Counted from the stretch's first letter, positions 16,821 to 26,172 are shown. The stretch is 64,000 bases of DNA from Pseudomonadales bacterium (GCA_029251375.1 JAQXDL010000044.1:224681-288680), one strand, 5' to 3'. Notes: generated by a model not told the origin, from the letters alone. Made by a program: numbers and translations.

Positions 16821-17933
16821 CTAACTTGATGCGGACTTTTTGCCAAGTCGCGGGTCAAACCAGTTGAGTAAAGCAGGGATTTCAGAGCGGGCAAACGTGT
16901 GTGATAAACCTTCAATTTCTCTAAAGGATAAGTCTGCGCCAACCTCGGTCAACTGTTGGCGTGCCATGTAAGCTGTCTCCAAGGGAAACATCCAGTCCTC
17001 AGTGCCGTGTACGAGATAGATCGGTTTGCCTGCGGCGTGGCGAATCTGACCTGTCATGGTTAGATCGGGGTGCAGTACGCCGGAGAATGGTGCGATGTGT
17101 GTGAAGGGCGAACCCTCTTGGCAACCGGCCATGAGTGCGTAGGTCCCGCCATCAGACATACCGGTAAGCAGTATGTGGTCTGGATCGATCTGCCAATTTT
17201 CTTCGACAAAATCTAGCATGCCTAACAACGGCACAATATCATGCTCCTCACCCATCAGGGACCAGGTGTCCTGCTGTGAGGTGGGTGACATTAGGATAAA
17301 GCCATTGGATCGCGCCTCGCGCATCCAGCTCCATAGGAAGTCCGCGCCGTGACCTGTGCCACCATGCATGGCAACGACGAGTGGGTGCGATTGCGATAAG
17401 TCCAAGTTCTCTGGTACATACATCGAAAAGCCGCCGCGGGATTCTCGATCGTTATCAGCACTTAATAGGCCGACTTTACCCGGTTCTCCTTCATCTGCAC
17501 CCTTGGCGAGTGCGGACAGCAGTTCTGAGTTATCTCGAACGTTGCCATTGAGGAAATACTTATTGACCGGAGACAGGATTGGGGCGAGCGGGTAAATGTG
17601 TTCCTGCGCTCTGACGTGGGCACGCATCGCCTTCATGACCTTGCCAAAATCAGCTTCACCGCTATTGAGCCCATCGCAGGCTCGAAGTGTGTAGACGACG
17701 CTTAAATTGATCATTTCCTGAAAATGTTTCAAGTCTTCCGGAAATTGTAAGGCCGAGAAAACTTGATAGGTTTCCCTTAAGTCAGCTTCAAACGGTGCAA
17801 TAAACTCCGTCATTGGTGCAATTTTTGATGGATGAAGATTGCGTTGTACCTGTTCAAATGCTTCCATACAGGTTAGCAATCTTGGTATCAGCAAGGTGAT
17901 GGTTTCGTGTAGTTTGTCGAGGTCAGATGACAT
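16821..17933 (-). CDS. Esterase with helical N-terminal extension
   Basis: A 370-residue protein. The C-terminal half is an alpha/beta-hydrolase of the phospholipase/carboxylesterase or feruloyl-esterase type: M-H-G-G-T-G at 189-194, G-M-S-D-G-G with Ser260, H-G-T-E-D with Asp313, and L-S-H-T with His345. The first 150 residues look helical, resemble nothing I recognise, and are not needed for the fold. No signal peptide is visible. Probably co-transcribed with the esterase gene downstream. Confidence 0.85.
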   Translation of the reverse strand: MSSDLDKLHETITLLIPRLLTCMEAFEQVQRNLHPSKIAPMTEFIAPFEADLRETYQVFSALQFPEDLKHFQEMINLSVVYTLRACDGLNSGEADFGKVMKAMRAHVRAQEHIYPLAPILSPVNKYFLNGNVRDNSELLSALAKGADEGEPGKVGLLSADNDRESRGGFSMYVPENLDLSQSHPLVVAMHGGTGHGADFLWSWMREARSNGFILMSPTSQQDTWSLMGEEHDIVPLLGMLDFVEENWQIDPDHILLTGMSDGGTYALMAGCQEGSPFTHIAPFSGVLHPDLTMTGQIRHAAGKPIYLVHGTEDWMFPLETAYMARQQLTEVGADLSFREIEGLSHTFARSEIPALLNWFDPRLGKKSASS

Positions 17934-18001
17934 GTCGATACTCGGTCACAATAATTGTGCGGTAACTATACGTAACACCACAGGCGAATTCACGTTTCAT
18001 C

Positions 18002-18658
18002 ATGGTTGAATACACTCATCACATACCACCCGAATGCCACGAAGCGGTTGAGGTACTCTTTTTCGATGATGATATTTTGGTTGTGTCGAAGCCGTCAGGG
18101 TTGTTGTCGGTTCCCGGCCGTATCGTCAAAGACAGTGTTATCAACCGAATGGTGGTCGATTTCCCTGATCTGAGGGCAGTTCACAGACTAGACCTTGATA
18201 CGTCTGGATTGTTAGTTTTTGGCATTTCACAATTGGCGGTATCTGAATTGAATCGGCAATTCAGAGAGCGCACGGTGCTAAAAGAGTACGTCGCTGAAGT
18301 TCATGGGTTGATTGACGATGATATCGGAGAAATCGATTTGCCGATAAGTGCGGACTGGGAAAATCGACCACGGCAACGCATTGACTACGAAACAGGCAAA
18401 GACGCGCAAACCTACTATGAGGTGATGTCCCGTGGTGATAATGACACTCGTTTAAGGCTTAAACCGAAAACGGGTAGGAGTCATCAGCTGAGAATTCATC
18501 TGGCTGAAATTGGTCATCCTATCCTTGGTTGCGATCTTTATGCACATGACGTGGCGCTGTCACGGTCGCCTCGACTATGTTTGCATGCAGAGGTTTTAGG
18601 TTTTGAACATCCCCGTAGCAAAGAGCGTCTTAGTTATACATCACCGACACCATTTTAA
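18002..18658 (+). CDS. rluA: RluA-type pseudouridine synthase
   Basis: A 218-residue RNA-modifying enzyme. The catalytic motif H-R-L-D-L-D-T-S-G starts at residue 61, with the active-site aspartate Asp64. Short length with no S4 domain matches RluA, which isomerises U746 of 23S rRNA and U32 of several tRNAs. G-R-S-H-Q-L-R-I-H-L at about 160-169 is the second family motif. Divergent from the esterase gene. Confidence 0.88.
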   Translation: MVEYTHHIPPECHEAVEVLFFDDDILVVSKPSGLLSVPGRIVKDSVINRMVVDFPDLRAVHRLDLDTSGLLVFGISQLAVSELNRQFRERTVLKEYVAEVHGLIDDDIGEIDLPISADWENRPRQRIDYETGKDAQTYYEVMSRGDNDTRLRLKPKTGRSHQLRIHLAEIGHPILGCDLYAHDVALSRSPRLCLHAEVLGFEHPRSKERLSYTSPTPF

Positions 18659-18781
18659 AGCGTGAGCCCTTCACAATAACGCAGCTTCCGATGTGCGCGT
18701 TTTCCCTATTGATCACCATTGAAGCTTGTGTTGCAGCAGTGAAATGCCTAGTCTGTTTGATCAAAATATAGGGAATAGCCC

Positions 18782-19303
18782 ATGAAGATGCTCCTCAAAA
18801 TTCTAGCGGGAATAGTTGCTGTGGTTGTGGTGGCGGTTGTTGGTTTGCTTATCACAGCGCGGATGAACGATGGACCGATGGAGATCGTTGCGGGTGGTGC
18901 CTTTACAACAGGCACACTTCAGACGGGACCAGAACCAGATTGGCGCTTCGTGCATGATGTGCAAGAGGTGCAATTTCAACTACTTGATCCGGAGCGATCG
19001 CGGACAACCTGGATCGTCGAGGTCAATGGCCGCATTTACATTCCGAGCGGTTACATGAATACGCCCTGGGGCAAGCTCTGGAAGCAATGGCCGATTGAAG
19101 CTGAAAAAGACGGGCGCATTCTACTTCGAGTCGATGGCCAAATATACAAGCGCCAGTTAGTCAGAGTGATGTCTTCTGCTGATCTTGGTGCAGTCGTCAG
19201 TGAACTCGGTAGGAAGTATATGGGCGGCCTAGTGTCTGATTCGACTGATGAGGTTACGAGCGGTAACTTATGGATATTTGAATTAGTTGCTGCGGACTTT
19301 TAG
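18782..19303 (+). CDS. Hypothetical protein with an N-terminal membrane anchor
   Basis: A 173-residue protein. Residues about 5-26 form one hydrophobic helix very rich in Val, so it is likely a single-pass inner-membrane protein with a periplasmic domain. The soluble part contains T-T-W-I-V-E-V-N-G-R-I-Y-I-P-S-G and later R-I-L-L-R-V-D-G, alternating beta-strand patterns that recall a split-barrel, but I cannot assign a family with certainty. Start ATG at 18782 after AGGGAATAGCC. Confidence 0.7.
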   Translation: MKMLLKILAGIVAVVVVAVVGLLITARMNDGPMEIVAGGAFTTGTLQTGPEPDWRFVHDVQEVQFQLLDPERSRTTWIVEVNGRIYIPSGYMNTPWGKLWKQWPIEAEKDGRILLRVDGQIYKRQLVRVMSSADLGAVVSELGRKYMGGLVSDSTDEVTSGNLWIFELVAADF

Positions 19304-19345
19304 TTAAATTAAGTTACACCTAAGCCTTGTCCGGCAGCGATGCCT

Positions 19346-20335
19346 TTATCGGTCGGCTTTGGTCGCGACAAGCGTTGCTCTGATCGGCGCGGGATGTCCT
19401 TCGGCGGTTTTGTTAGGATCGTGCGGGTCGAGAAAGTCTGACAGCGAATGAAAAGTCATCCATTCGGTCGCTCGCTGTTCCTCGGTGCTAGTAACATTGA
19501 CATCAACGGTTCGAACATTTTTGAAACCAACCTTGCTGATCAGATTTTCGAGCGCAGCGGCGCTAGGGATGAACCAGACGTTAGCCATTTTCGCGTATCG
19601 ATCTTGAGGCACTAGGATGGTGTTTTGATCGCCTTCGACAACCAATGTTTCAATCACCAATTCGCCGCCAGGTCTCAAAAAGCTCATCAGTTCTGTGAGA
19701 TGATCAACAGGGGAGCGACGATGATAGAGCACACCTAGTGAAAACACAGTATCGAATTGATTGAATGCCGGTAAATGCTCACTGCGTAGCGGCAAAATGT
19801 AAGCCGGCAATTTTGGCAAGAAATGCCGAGCAAGGTGGAACTGATAGAGGAACAGGCGAGTCGGGTCTATACCGCAAGCCATTGCCGCCCCTTCGCCTAG
19901 CATTCGAAACAGGTGATAGCCATTGCCGCAACCGATATCCAATACTTGTCGATCTTTTAAATCAGTGATGTGAGGGCGGATGCGGTTCCACTTCCAGTCA
20001 CTGCGCCATTCGGTATCAATGTGTTGGTTGAAGAACTGAAATGGTCCTTTGCGCCAAGGTAGGAAAGCTTTGAGTATTGCGTCTAGCTGCTGGTTATTCG
20101 AATTGTTAAGTTGATCACCGGCGCCGATTTTGACCGTATCCTGAGTCAGTGAGTAGTCGAGGGCGGTTGTTGCCGGCAATGCAGCGATCGCATCGTCCCA
20201 TTCGGGCTTTCGACCGTGTTTTCTTTGTGAATAATATTCAGCCAGCTGTTGTTTCAATGCATCGTGGAAAATAGCTAACTCTGTGTCTTGCGTATCTTCG
20301 AAGAAGGCATCGATATATGTGTCGATTGTTGTCAT
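19346..20335 (-). CDS. cmoB: tRNA U34 carboxymethyltransferase
   Basis: A 329-residue SAM-type enzyme. V-L-D-I-G-C-G-N-G-Y-H (about 124-134) is the cofactor motif; the W-R-x-D-W-K-W-N and G-I-D-P-T segments are characteristic of CmoB. It uses carboxy-SAM, made by CmoA, to turn 5-hydroxyuridine-34 of tRNAs into 5-oxyacetyluridine. The start overlaps the stop of the preceding membrane protein gene (ATGA), so translation is coupled. Confidence 0.95.
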   Translation of the reverse strand: MTTIDTYIDAFFEDTQDTELAIFHDALKQQLAEYYSQRKHGRKPEWDDAIAALPATTALDYSLTQDTVKIGAGDQLNNSNNQQLDAILKAFLPWRKGPFQFFNQHIDTEWRSDWKWNRIRPHITDLKDRQVLDIGCGNGYHLFRMLGEGAAMACGIDPTRLFLYQFHLARHFLPKLPAYILPLRSEHLPAFNQFDTVFSLGVLYHRRSPVDHLTELMSFLRPGGELVIETLVVEGDQNTILVPQDRYAKMANVWFIPSAAALENLISKVGFKNVRTVDVNVTSTEEQRATEWMTFHSLSDFLDPHDPNKTAEGHPAPIRATLVATKADR

Positions 20336-20880
20336 GTCAGGCTTTTACTGGTGATATTAATATGATCTTCGAGCGCTTTAAAAGCGGCGAATGAATGAGA
20401 CACTAAATCGCGCAACCACTTTTCAGCGAGTAAGTAGGACGCCCGATGAAGCCACAGTGAAAAAACGAAAAGAAGTAGCGGATGTGAGAATGATTGGCCG
20501 TCAAGATATAGCAAAAAGCAGGCAATAAGCGGCACCGTGCCGTGCCACCAGTCGCCATGATCGCTGGCCAATCCAAAGATGATGATCCAGAAGATACCAC
20601 CAAGCGGGATCAAAATACTGGCGAGGGTTGGCCCGTACAGATAGAGCATCGTTGTCGCGAATAGTAAAAATGATAATAGTGATAAAACGATACAAAGCCA
20701 GATTACGACTTTGCGAGGCACTACAGATAAGCCCGTCACGTCCTTTATAGAGTTGCCTTTTACGTGCGTGAAGAACCTTCTTGCGACAGCTTTGGGGATG
20801 TGGATGCTTGCTTTGCCAAGACGTGACGCGTCAATTATAGCGTCGTACTCAGATTCCTGTAGGTGTTGCACCACAACCAT
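20332..20880 (-). CDS. Membrane protein of unknown function between cmoA and cmoB
   Basis: A 182-residue protein. The ATG at 20880 has AGGA four bases upstream and lies 4 bases after the cmoA stop. The first 55 residues are soluble and basic; then three or more hydrophobic helices (about 60-150), then a charged tail. I recognise no family. It overlaps the start of cmoB by 4 bases, so it is co-translated with both tRNA-modification genes. This insertion between cmoA and cmoB is not the usual arrangement. An in-frame start 10 codons earlier (20910) would overlap cmoA. Confidence 0.75.
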   Translation of the reverse strand: MVVVQHLQESEYDAIIDASRLGKASIHIPKAVARRFFTHVKGNSIKDVTGLSVVPRKVVIWLCIVLSLLSFLLFATTMLYLYGPTLASILIPLGGIFWIIIFGLASDHGDWWHGTVPLIACFLLYLDGQSFSHPLLLFVFSLWLHRASYLLAEKWLRDLVSHSFAAFKALEDHINITSKSLT

Positions 20881-20884
20881 TGTC

Positions 20885-21634
20885 CTATCGGATAGCCAGA
20901 AACGAAGCAAAATTTAAGCAACGAACAATCATCCTTACCTCACTAAAACCCGCGATCGATAACCTGTCGATATGCTGCTCAATACTATTGGGCACCAGCA
21001 CATTCTCTAACGATGCTCTTTTTTGAGCAACTTCTAGGTCGCTGTAGCCCTGATAGCGTTTGAAGTCATGATGTAGATCGGTTTGGAAGCGCTGTTCTTG
21101 TTCGTCTTCAAAAACGAGTTTCTCTGACAAGATGAGTGCGCCACCATTGATCATGCCGTCGGCTATTCGCTTCAATAGTGCTGGCCGCTCCTGGTCTGCG
21201 ATGAATTGAAGGGTGAAGTTCATGACGACAAGTGAAGCATTATCTATTTGTGTGTCCTGTATCGATTGCTGCAGTACCTCAGTACTCGCCTGACTATGAT
21301 CTCTTTCAATGTTTGCGCGACAGCGATCAATCATGGCGGCTGAGTTATCGACGGCAATCAGATGGCTGTCGGCCGGCATGTGCTGTCGAATCTTCAACGT
21401 CGATGCGCCCAGCGAGCAACCTAGGTCATAGCAGTTGGAATCGCTCTGAGCGAAACGTTCTGTTAATACACCGATCATATCGAGAATCAGGGGATAGCCT
21501 GGCACAGATCGATTGATCATGTTTTCAAAGACATCGGCCACCTGTGCGTCAAATTTGAACGCATCTACATGTGCTAGCGGTTCTGCGTAGACCTTATCCT
21601 GTCCTGTGTTTTTGCCATCTTGTCGATTATTCAT
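20885..21634 (-). CDS. cmoA: Carboxy-S-adenosyl-L-methionine synthase
   Basis: A 249-residue enzyme making carboxy-SAM from SAM and prephenate for CmoB. Motif Y-D-L-G-C-S-L-G-A-S at about 68-77 binds the cofactor; the F-T-L-Q-F-I segment near 140 and the N-terminal D-x-x-V-A-x-V-F-x-x-M-I-x-R-S-V-P-G-Y are CmoA hallmarks. First gene of the cmoA-X-cmoB operon, with a 229-bp divergent region to the HNH gene. Confidence 0.95.
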   Translation of the reverse strand: MNNRQDGKNTGQDKVYAEPLAHVDAFKFDAQVADVFENMINRSVPGYPLILDMIGVLTERFAQSDSNCYDLGCSLGASTLKIRQHMPADSHLIAVDNSAAMIDRCRANIERDHSQASTEVLQQSIQDTQIDNASLVVMNFTLQFIADQERPALLKRIADGMINGGALILSEKLVFEDEQEQRFQTDLHHDFKRYQGYSDLEVAQKRASLENVLVPNSIEQHIDRLSIAGFSEVRMIVRCLNFASFLAIR

Positions 21635-21863
21635 AAGAACCTCATTGTACTGCTGGGTAGTTTACCGGATTTGCTTTAGCAGGGCAGGGGTCAAGACTTG
21701 ATTAATTGAGGGTGTTGGATAAGATAAAATGGTCTCGATAGCTTATTTTGTGCTGTTCGCCACGCTTTGGTGCTGTGCGAGCCTTGGAAGGGCATAACAT
21801 GAGGCTTTAGTCTGCAGTATATCGTGATCCATCCGGTCTGACGTAAACGTGAGGTAAGGTGAC

Positions 21864-22451
21864 ATGAGTGTGAGAATTCTACGAATAAATACCGCGGGTT
21901 CACCGGTTGAATGGTTGAATTGGCAACAAGCCGTTTGCCTTCACGCGCGTGATTTGGTCAGTTGGACATACGGTGAAGAGGTCATGGCTGTTCACGGTGG
22001 CCATTCGCGCCAGACGGGTGAACAAACCATTGTCCATCTCAACAGCATTATTGCTTGTAAGGGTAAAGTGCATCAGAACGGCCGAAAAAGTCCGCCGCTG
22101 ACAAACCGTGCATTATTCCGCCGCGATCAAAATGTCTGCCTCTATTGCGGTGAACATTTCGACGAGGTGCAACTGAGTCGTGATCACGTGCATCCTTTGT
22201 CTCGGGGTGGCAAGGATGTCTGGACCAATGTCGTGACATCTTGCCGGCGATGTAACGCGCGAAAAGGTCATGCGCTGTTGGGTGAAATGTCGATGGATTT
22301 GCTTGCTTTACCCTACCAGCCCAACCACGCGGAGTATCTGGCCCTGACGCATAGTGGTCGAATTCTCGGTGATCAAATGGCTTTCTTACGAAGACAGTTT
22401 TCCGCTAATAGTCGTTTTCGATTAGACAATGAAGACAGCATTGTGGCTTGA
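21864..22451 (+). CDS. HNH endonuclease family protein
   Basis: A 195-residue protein, GAGGT(AAGGTGAC) before ATG. The HNH domain lies at about 90-140: C-L-Y-C-G followed by R-D-H-V-H-P-L-S-R-G-G and N-x-V-x-x-C-x-x-C-N, with two CxxC zinc ligand pairs and the central D-H. Such genes are common single-copy genes in gammaproteobacteria; a role in DNA metabolism is likely but unproven. Divergent from cmoA. Confidence 0.87.
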   Translation: MSVRILRINTAGSPVEWLNWQQAVCLHARDLVSWTYGEEVMAVHGGHSRQTGEQTIVHLNSIIACKGKVHQNGRKSPPLTNRALFRRDQNVCLYCGEHFDEVQLSRDHVHPLSRGGKDVWTNVVTSCRRCNARKGHALLGEMSMDLLALPYQPNHAEYLALTHSGRILGDQMAFLRRQFSANSRFRLDNEDSIVA

Positions 22452-22539
22452 CCGTGCGCCAACAATAACTGCTTTATTCATCATTAGGATTGGCTAACCT
22501 TTAGCTGTTGACGGTAATCTTACGACTTGTTTTTTTAAA

Positions 22540-23277
22540 GTGGCGGGTCCATTGACTAAAGCTTACAGACAAATCCTACATACGTCCGACATTCATCTCG
22601 ACAACACGATTGGTGTTAAAGGATCAGAAAGCCCGGGCCAACTTGGATTCATTGGTGTTGTTGATGCAGCGCTTGAACTCGAAGTGGATATGTTTCTATT
22701 AGCGGGGGATCTGTTCGATCACAATCGCGTCTCGACGGCGTGTTTAGATTTCGCCTCGGAACAACTTGCTCGACTGCAATGTCCGGTGGTCATGATTACG
22801 GGTAATCACGATTGCATGGCGGATTACTCTATTTACCATAAATATCGTCCAGAGGAAGCTGGCGCGCATGTGCACTTTATCCGTGATGAGTTGGGCGGCG
22901 TGCTTGAGTTCGAAGAGCTAGGTCTGCACGTCTGGGGTAAAGGTATCGTTGATCATGCGCCAGAGAACAAGCCATTGGCGAAGGTGCCTGAATCAGAGTT
23001 TGATGGCTGGTACATCGGCATGACGCACGGTTACTATGTTGACCGCGGCGGTGATAGCTATTCCTCATTGATCACGCCCGAAGAAATTGAGCGAAGCAAA
23101 CTTCATTATTTAGCGCTGGGACATGTGCACGTTTTTGCTGAAATGACCCACGGTGATACTCATGCTGTATATTCCGGATCACCCAACTCCGGCCAAGGTC
23201 GCGCTGAGAAAACTGCCGCACACGTTGTCCTTGACCCTGACAGTGGTGTTCGCGTCAATCGAATTGATATTGTCTAG
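22540..23277 (+). CDS. Calcineurin-like metallophosphoesterase (SbcD/Mre11-like)
   Basis: A 245-residue enzyme. Motifs in order: S-D-I-H-L-D (Asp17, His19), A-G-D-L-F-D-H (about 54-60), T-G-N-H-D (about 89-93), M-T-H-G and G-H-V-H (about 193). The spacing resembles DNA-repair nuclease subunits, but no SbcC-like ATPase is beside it, so a nuclease role is a guess. GTG at 22540 is the assumed start, with no strong SD. The stop codon lies inside the first unit of a 13-bp tandem repeat. Confidence 0.8.
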   Translation: MAGPLTKAYRQILHTSDIHLDNTIGVKGSESPGQLGFIGVVDAALELEVDMFLLAGDLFDHNRVSTACLDFASEQLARLQCPVVMITGNHDCMADYSIYHKYRPEEAGAHVHFIRDELGGVLEFEELGLHVWGKGIVDHAPENKPLAKVPESEFDGWYIGMTHGYYVDRGGDSYSSLITPEEIERSKLHYLALGHVHVFAEMTHGDTHAVYSGSPNSGQGRAEKTAAHVVLDPDSGVRVNRIDIV

Positions 23278-23320
23278 CGGCATTGTCTAGCGGCATTGTC
23301 TAGACGCATTGTCTAGGGGC
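23269..23320. repeat. 13-bp tandem repeat, 4 copies
   Basis: Four head-to-tail copies of ATTGTCTAGCGGC (copies 3 and 4 differ at two positions). The first copy contains the TAG stop of the metallophosphoesterase gene, so the array arose by duplicating the end of the gene. Confidence 0.9.
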
Positions 23321-23350
23321 TATAGCTATGAGCGTACGACCGGTTGAGGC

Positions 23351-23932
23351 TTACCACGGGCGTCTAGAACCTTCCCATTTAAACGGCTCGATCCCCTCTG
23401 CTGTGAGCTGATGAATGCTCGCCGTTGGTGCGGCACCGGAAAGATCTAACATGCCGATTGTACCCAGCTGTGTATTCAAATTGTGCGGTAATGTTGGCGA
23501 GCCAGGGTTGACACAAAGTATGCCGCCAAAGTGATCAATCTGTTCGACATGGGTATCGCCATAAATCACCACATCAGGTGTCACTTGTGGAAACAGTTTC
23601 TTGATCCAATTTTGCGGCGTTAGTTTAGGCGGAATTGGCGGCATGGGTATGTAATGTGTCACGCCGACTTTGAAACCATTGAGTTCAATTAGCCAACTCT
23701 CTTTAACCGAGGGATGTTCCGGTTGGGGGTCTCGACCACCTGAACCCTCATCACCGTTGCCGCGCGCAGCATAAGTGGGCGCAATTTCGCTTAGTTTTTC
23801 AATGACGCCGATGTCATAGATATCACCGGCATGCAAAATACAGTCAACTTTAGAAAATGCCTCATACACCTGCGGCCAAAGGACATCGCGAGATTCGGGT
23901 ATGTGGGTGTCTGATATCAAGCCGACTATCAA
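23351..23932 (-). CDS. YfcE-type metallophosphoesterase
   Basis: A 193-residue phosphoesterase. Motifs: S-D-T-H-I (Asp8, His10), H-A-G-D-I (about 35-39), R-G-N-G-D (about 57-61), G-D-T-H-V (about 126-130), V-N-P-G-S (about 141-145). This is the MJ0936/YfcE group that hydrolyses phosphodiesters with Mn2+. It starts inside the stop of the CoA-transferase gene (4-base overlap), so the two are co-translated. Confidence 0.87.
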   Translation of the reverse strand: MIVGLISDTHIPESRDVLWPQVYEAFSKVDCILHAGDIYDIGVIEKLSEIAPTYAARGNGDEGSGGRDPQPEHPSVKESWLIELNGFKVGVTHYIPMPPIPPKLTPQNWIKKLFPQVTPDVVIYGDTHVEQIDHFGGILCVNPGSPTLPHNLNTQLGTIGMLDLSGAAPTASIHQLTAEGIEPFKWEGSRRPW

Positions 23933-25113
23933 GTGATTATACCCTCATCCCGTAGGGTTTTAAGCGCGGCGTCATCGTAACCTAGGGCGCCAAGAATTTC
24001 TGAATTATGCTCGCCGAGAAGAGGTGCGCCGCGTTGTATCTCTGGTGCTGTTTTACTAAACCGGGCGGCAGGTCTGGTTTGCCGAATAGGTCCAGCAACC
24101 GGGTGTTGTGTTTCGATTATCAACTTGCTGGCTTTTACCACGGGGTGTTCAATCATCTCGCTTCGGGTTAAAACGGGTGAGCAGGGTACGCCCGCTTGTT
24201 CGAGGATTTCTAGCCACTGCTCGGCACTTTTATGAAGCAAAGCATCTTGGGTTAGCTGTAACCGCTCATTGGCATGTTGGTCTCGCAGTGCTGGCGTGGC
24301 GAAGCGCTCATCTTCAAGCCATTCTGGGTGGTCAACTGCTTTACATAGTGCCTGCCATTGTTTGTTGGCCATCGCTGAAACACTGATATAGCTGGTTTTA
24401 GTTTCGTAAATTAAATCAATGAAGGTTGCTGCACGTTGACTGCTCACTTCTTTACCAACAAAGGTTTGGCCGCCCATGTCGGAGGACCAGAGAAAGGAAA
24501 CGACGGTGTCGAGCATCGAGACTCGAACATGTTGACCTTCGCCGGTGCGCTCTCTGCAGGCAAGTGCAGCGGTAATCGCCTGGGCCGTTGTCATGCCGGT
24601 GAGTTTGTCTGGAAGAATCGTTCTTACCAATTTAGGTCTCTCATCGTCAGAGCCCGCTTGGATTGTTGTCAAACCACTAATGGCCTGAATGATGGGGTCG
24701 TAAACAGGTTTGTGGGACCAGGGGTTATCTTCACCAAAACCACTGATTGAGGCATAAATAATGTCTGGTTTATGCGCGCGCACCTTTTCTTCGTCAATAC
24801 CGAGTCGCTCGACCACGCCGGGTCTGAAATTTTGAATTAACACATCGCAGGATTTAACGAGGGCGAAAAGTATTTCGCGACCTTTATCAGATTTTAAATT
24901 GAGCGTAATTGCACGTTTATTCCGGTTGTTGTTCAAGAACGTTGCGGTGAATTCATTCGCACCATAACCAGCGCCTCTAGCGTGGTCCGGTGCGGTTGTT
25001 GATTCAACTTTAATGATGTCGGCACCTTGATCACCTAACAGCATGGTGGCAAAGGGGCCTGATATAACAGTCGTTAAGTCTAAAATTTTGTAACCTGAGA
25101 GAGGACCTGACAT
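23929..25113 (-). CDS. Class III CoA-transferase (CaiB/BaiF family)
   Basis: A 394-residue enzyme moving CoA between carboxylic acids. The N-terminus G-x-x-I-L-D-L-T-x-V-I-S-G-P and the K-S-D-K-G-R motif (about 74-79) are typical; the catalytic aspartate should be Asp169 in L-P-D-K-L-T-G. Substrate unknown. It lies directly upstream of the YfcE-like gene with a 4-base overlap. Likely acts in activating organic acids alongside the many acyl-CoA enzymes of this window. Confidence 0.9.
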   Translation of the reverse strand: MSGPLSGYKILDLTTVISGPFATMLLGDQGADIIKVESTTAPDHARGAGYGANEFTATFLNNNRNKRAITLNLKSDKGREILFALVKSCDVLIQNFRPGVVERLGIDEEKVRAHKPDIIYASISGFGEDNPWSHKPVYDPIIQAISGLTTIQAGSDDERPKLVRTILPDKLTGMTTAQAITAALACRERTGEGQHVRVSMLDTVVSFLWSSDMGGQTFVGKEVSSQRAATFIDLIYETKTSYISVSAMANKQWQALCKAVDHPEWLEDERFATPALRDQHANERLQLTQDALLHKSAEQWLEILEQAGVPCSPVLTRSEMIEHPVVKASKLIIETQHPVAGPIRQTRPAARFSKTAPEIQRGAPLLGEHNSEILGALGYDDAALKTLRDEGIIT

Positions 25114-25393
25114 AACACTACAACCTGAATACGCGTGGTTGCAGTGTAACGATGGAAATTTTGAAATGGTACCGGGATTTCAAGCGCAAGGGTTGTTGAT
25201 CCCAACGATGTCGCTAGATATCGATCATAAATTTATTCGGTTGGAATATGCTTCTTTCAGATTGGAGTGTTGCGATTGAATATCTGTTACTTACGAATTC
25301 ACAAAACGTAATGAACGCTAAAAGAGGCAGTGAGCTTGTTTAGACTTCTGTTTTAAAGCAATAGTATTTAAGACTGCTGCAACTGACGGGTTT

Positions 25394-25561
25394 TCAATCA
25401 TTGAGTTTAGTATCAGATGGTTTTTGATCGACTCTGGTCGAGAGCAGTTGGGAAATGTTTAGCATTTCTTGTTCGATTTCTTCGATGATTTTATGAACGG
25501 GTTTTTCTGCATGATCGACAAGGTCCATTTCCTCGTGATGGCGTTGAAGTAGATCTGACAT
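25394..25561 (-). CDS. Small hypothetical protein
   Basis: A 55-residue acidic, helical protein. The ATG at 25561 is chosen because AAGGAA lies 8 bases upstream; a longer frame from 25741 has no such support and an unusual composition. The sequence has heptad-like leucine/isoleucine spacing (K-I-I-E-E-I-E-Q-E-M-L-N-I), suggesting a short coiled coil. Nothing recognised. Confidence 0.5.
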   Translation of the reverse strand: MSDLLQRHHEEMDLVDHAEKPVHKIIEEIEQEMLNISQLLSTRVDQKPSDTKLND

Positions 25562-26172
25562 ATTAGATTCCTTAATGTAGTAGCTGAACCGGTTCCATCC
25601 TTTTTTTATCTCTGTCGTCGCTTCATTAAGCGATGCCGGCCGGCAAGTTTGTTTGTGTTTAAAGCTTTGAACCGGAGCAGCGCCAACGGCGAGCAAAAAG
25701 GTTATTCCAATTGAATCCCTTTTGAACACTTGTTTTGCCATAAATGGATGAACGGTCTGGTGATGGGGTCAATCTGTATCAAACGGATAACTCAATAGTC
25801 GCTGTAAAAGCACACTTGTGTCTTTAATGTCCTCTTTTAACTAGAAGAAGACGAGCGGCGTTATTCGTTGTTTAACATTCGAGGTTGCAGATACGACGTT
25901 GCAGATACGACGTTGCAGATACGACCGAGGAGTACCGTTGATTACATTTGAATCGGACACTTAAAGCGTGTTGGACACCGTTGCTCGCTTGGGATACTAG
26001 ACAGCCGTCATTCGACTCATCGTGCTGTCGATTCCTTCCGTCGTCGCGTTAGAGATTTCATCGCAAAGATAGATCGAACTATCGTGTATCTCTAAACCTT
26101 TTTGCTTTTTCTGCCATCCTATTTATCAAGTCAGGTGGCTTAGTTAAACAATCAATGTCTGGAGAAGTGATT
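25562..26172. other. Long intergenic region with a tandem repeat
   Basis: A 611-bp gap between the small minus-strand ORF and the UrcA-like gene. It holds a 14-bp x 3 tandem repeat (25884-25925). The rest contains no ORF with family resemblance and no convincing hairpin. It must hold the promoters of both flanking genes. Confidence 0.5.
25884..25925. repeat. 14-bp tandem repeat, 3 copies
   Basis: Three identical head-to-tail copies of GTTGCAGATACGAC. Intergenic, about 250 bp upstream of the UrcA-like gene. Confidence 0.92.

Noticed and set aside
21691..21903. A 70-residue minus-strand ORF between cmoA and the HNH gene
   Set aside because: No family resemblance, overlaps the HNH start and lies in the divergent promoter region.
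25562..25741. Longer 115-residue form of the small ORF
   Set aside because: The start at 25561 has AAGGAA at good distance, the longer one has no ribosome site and odd composition.
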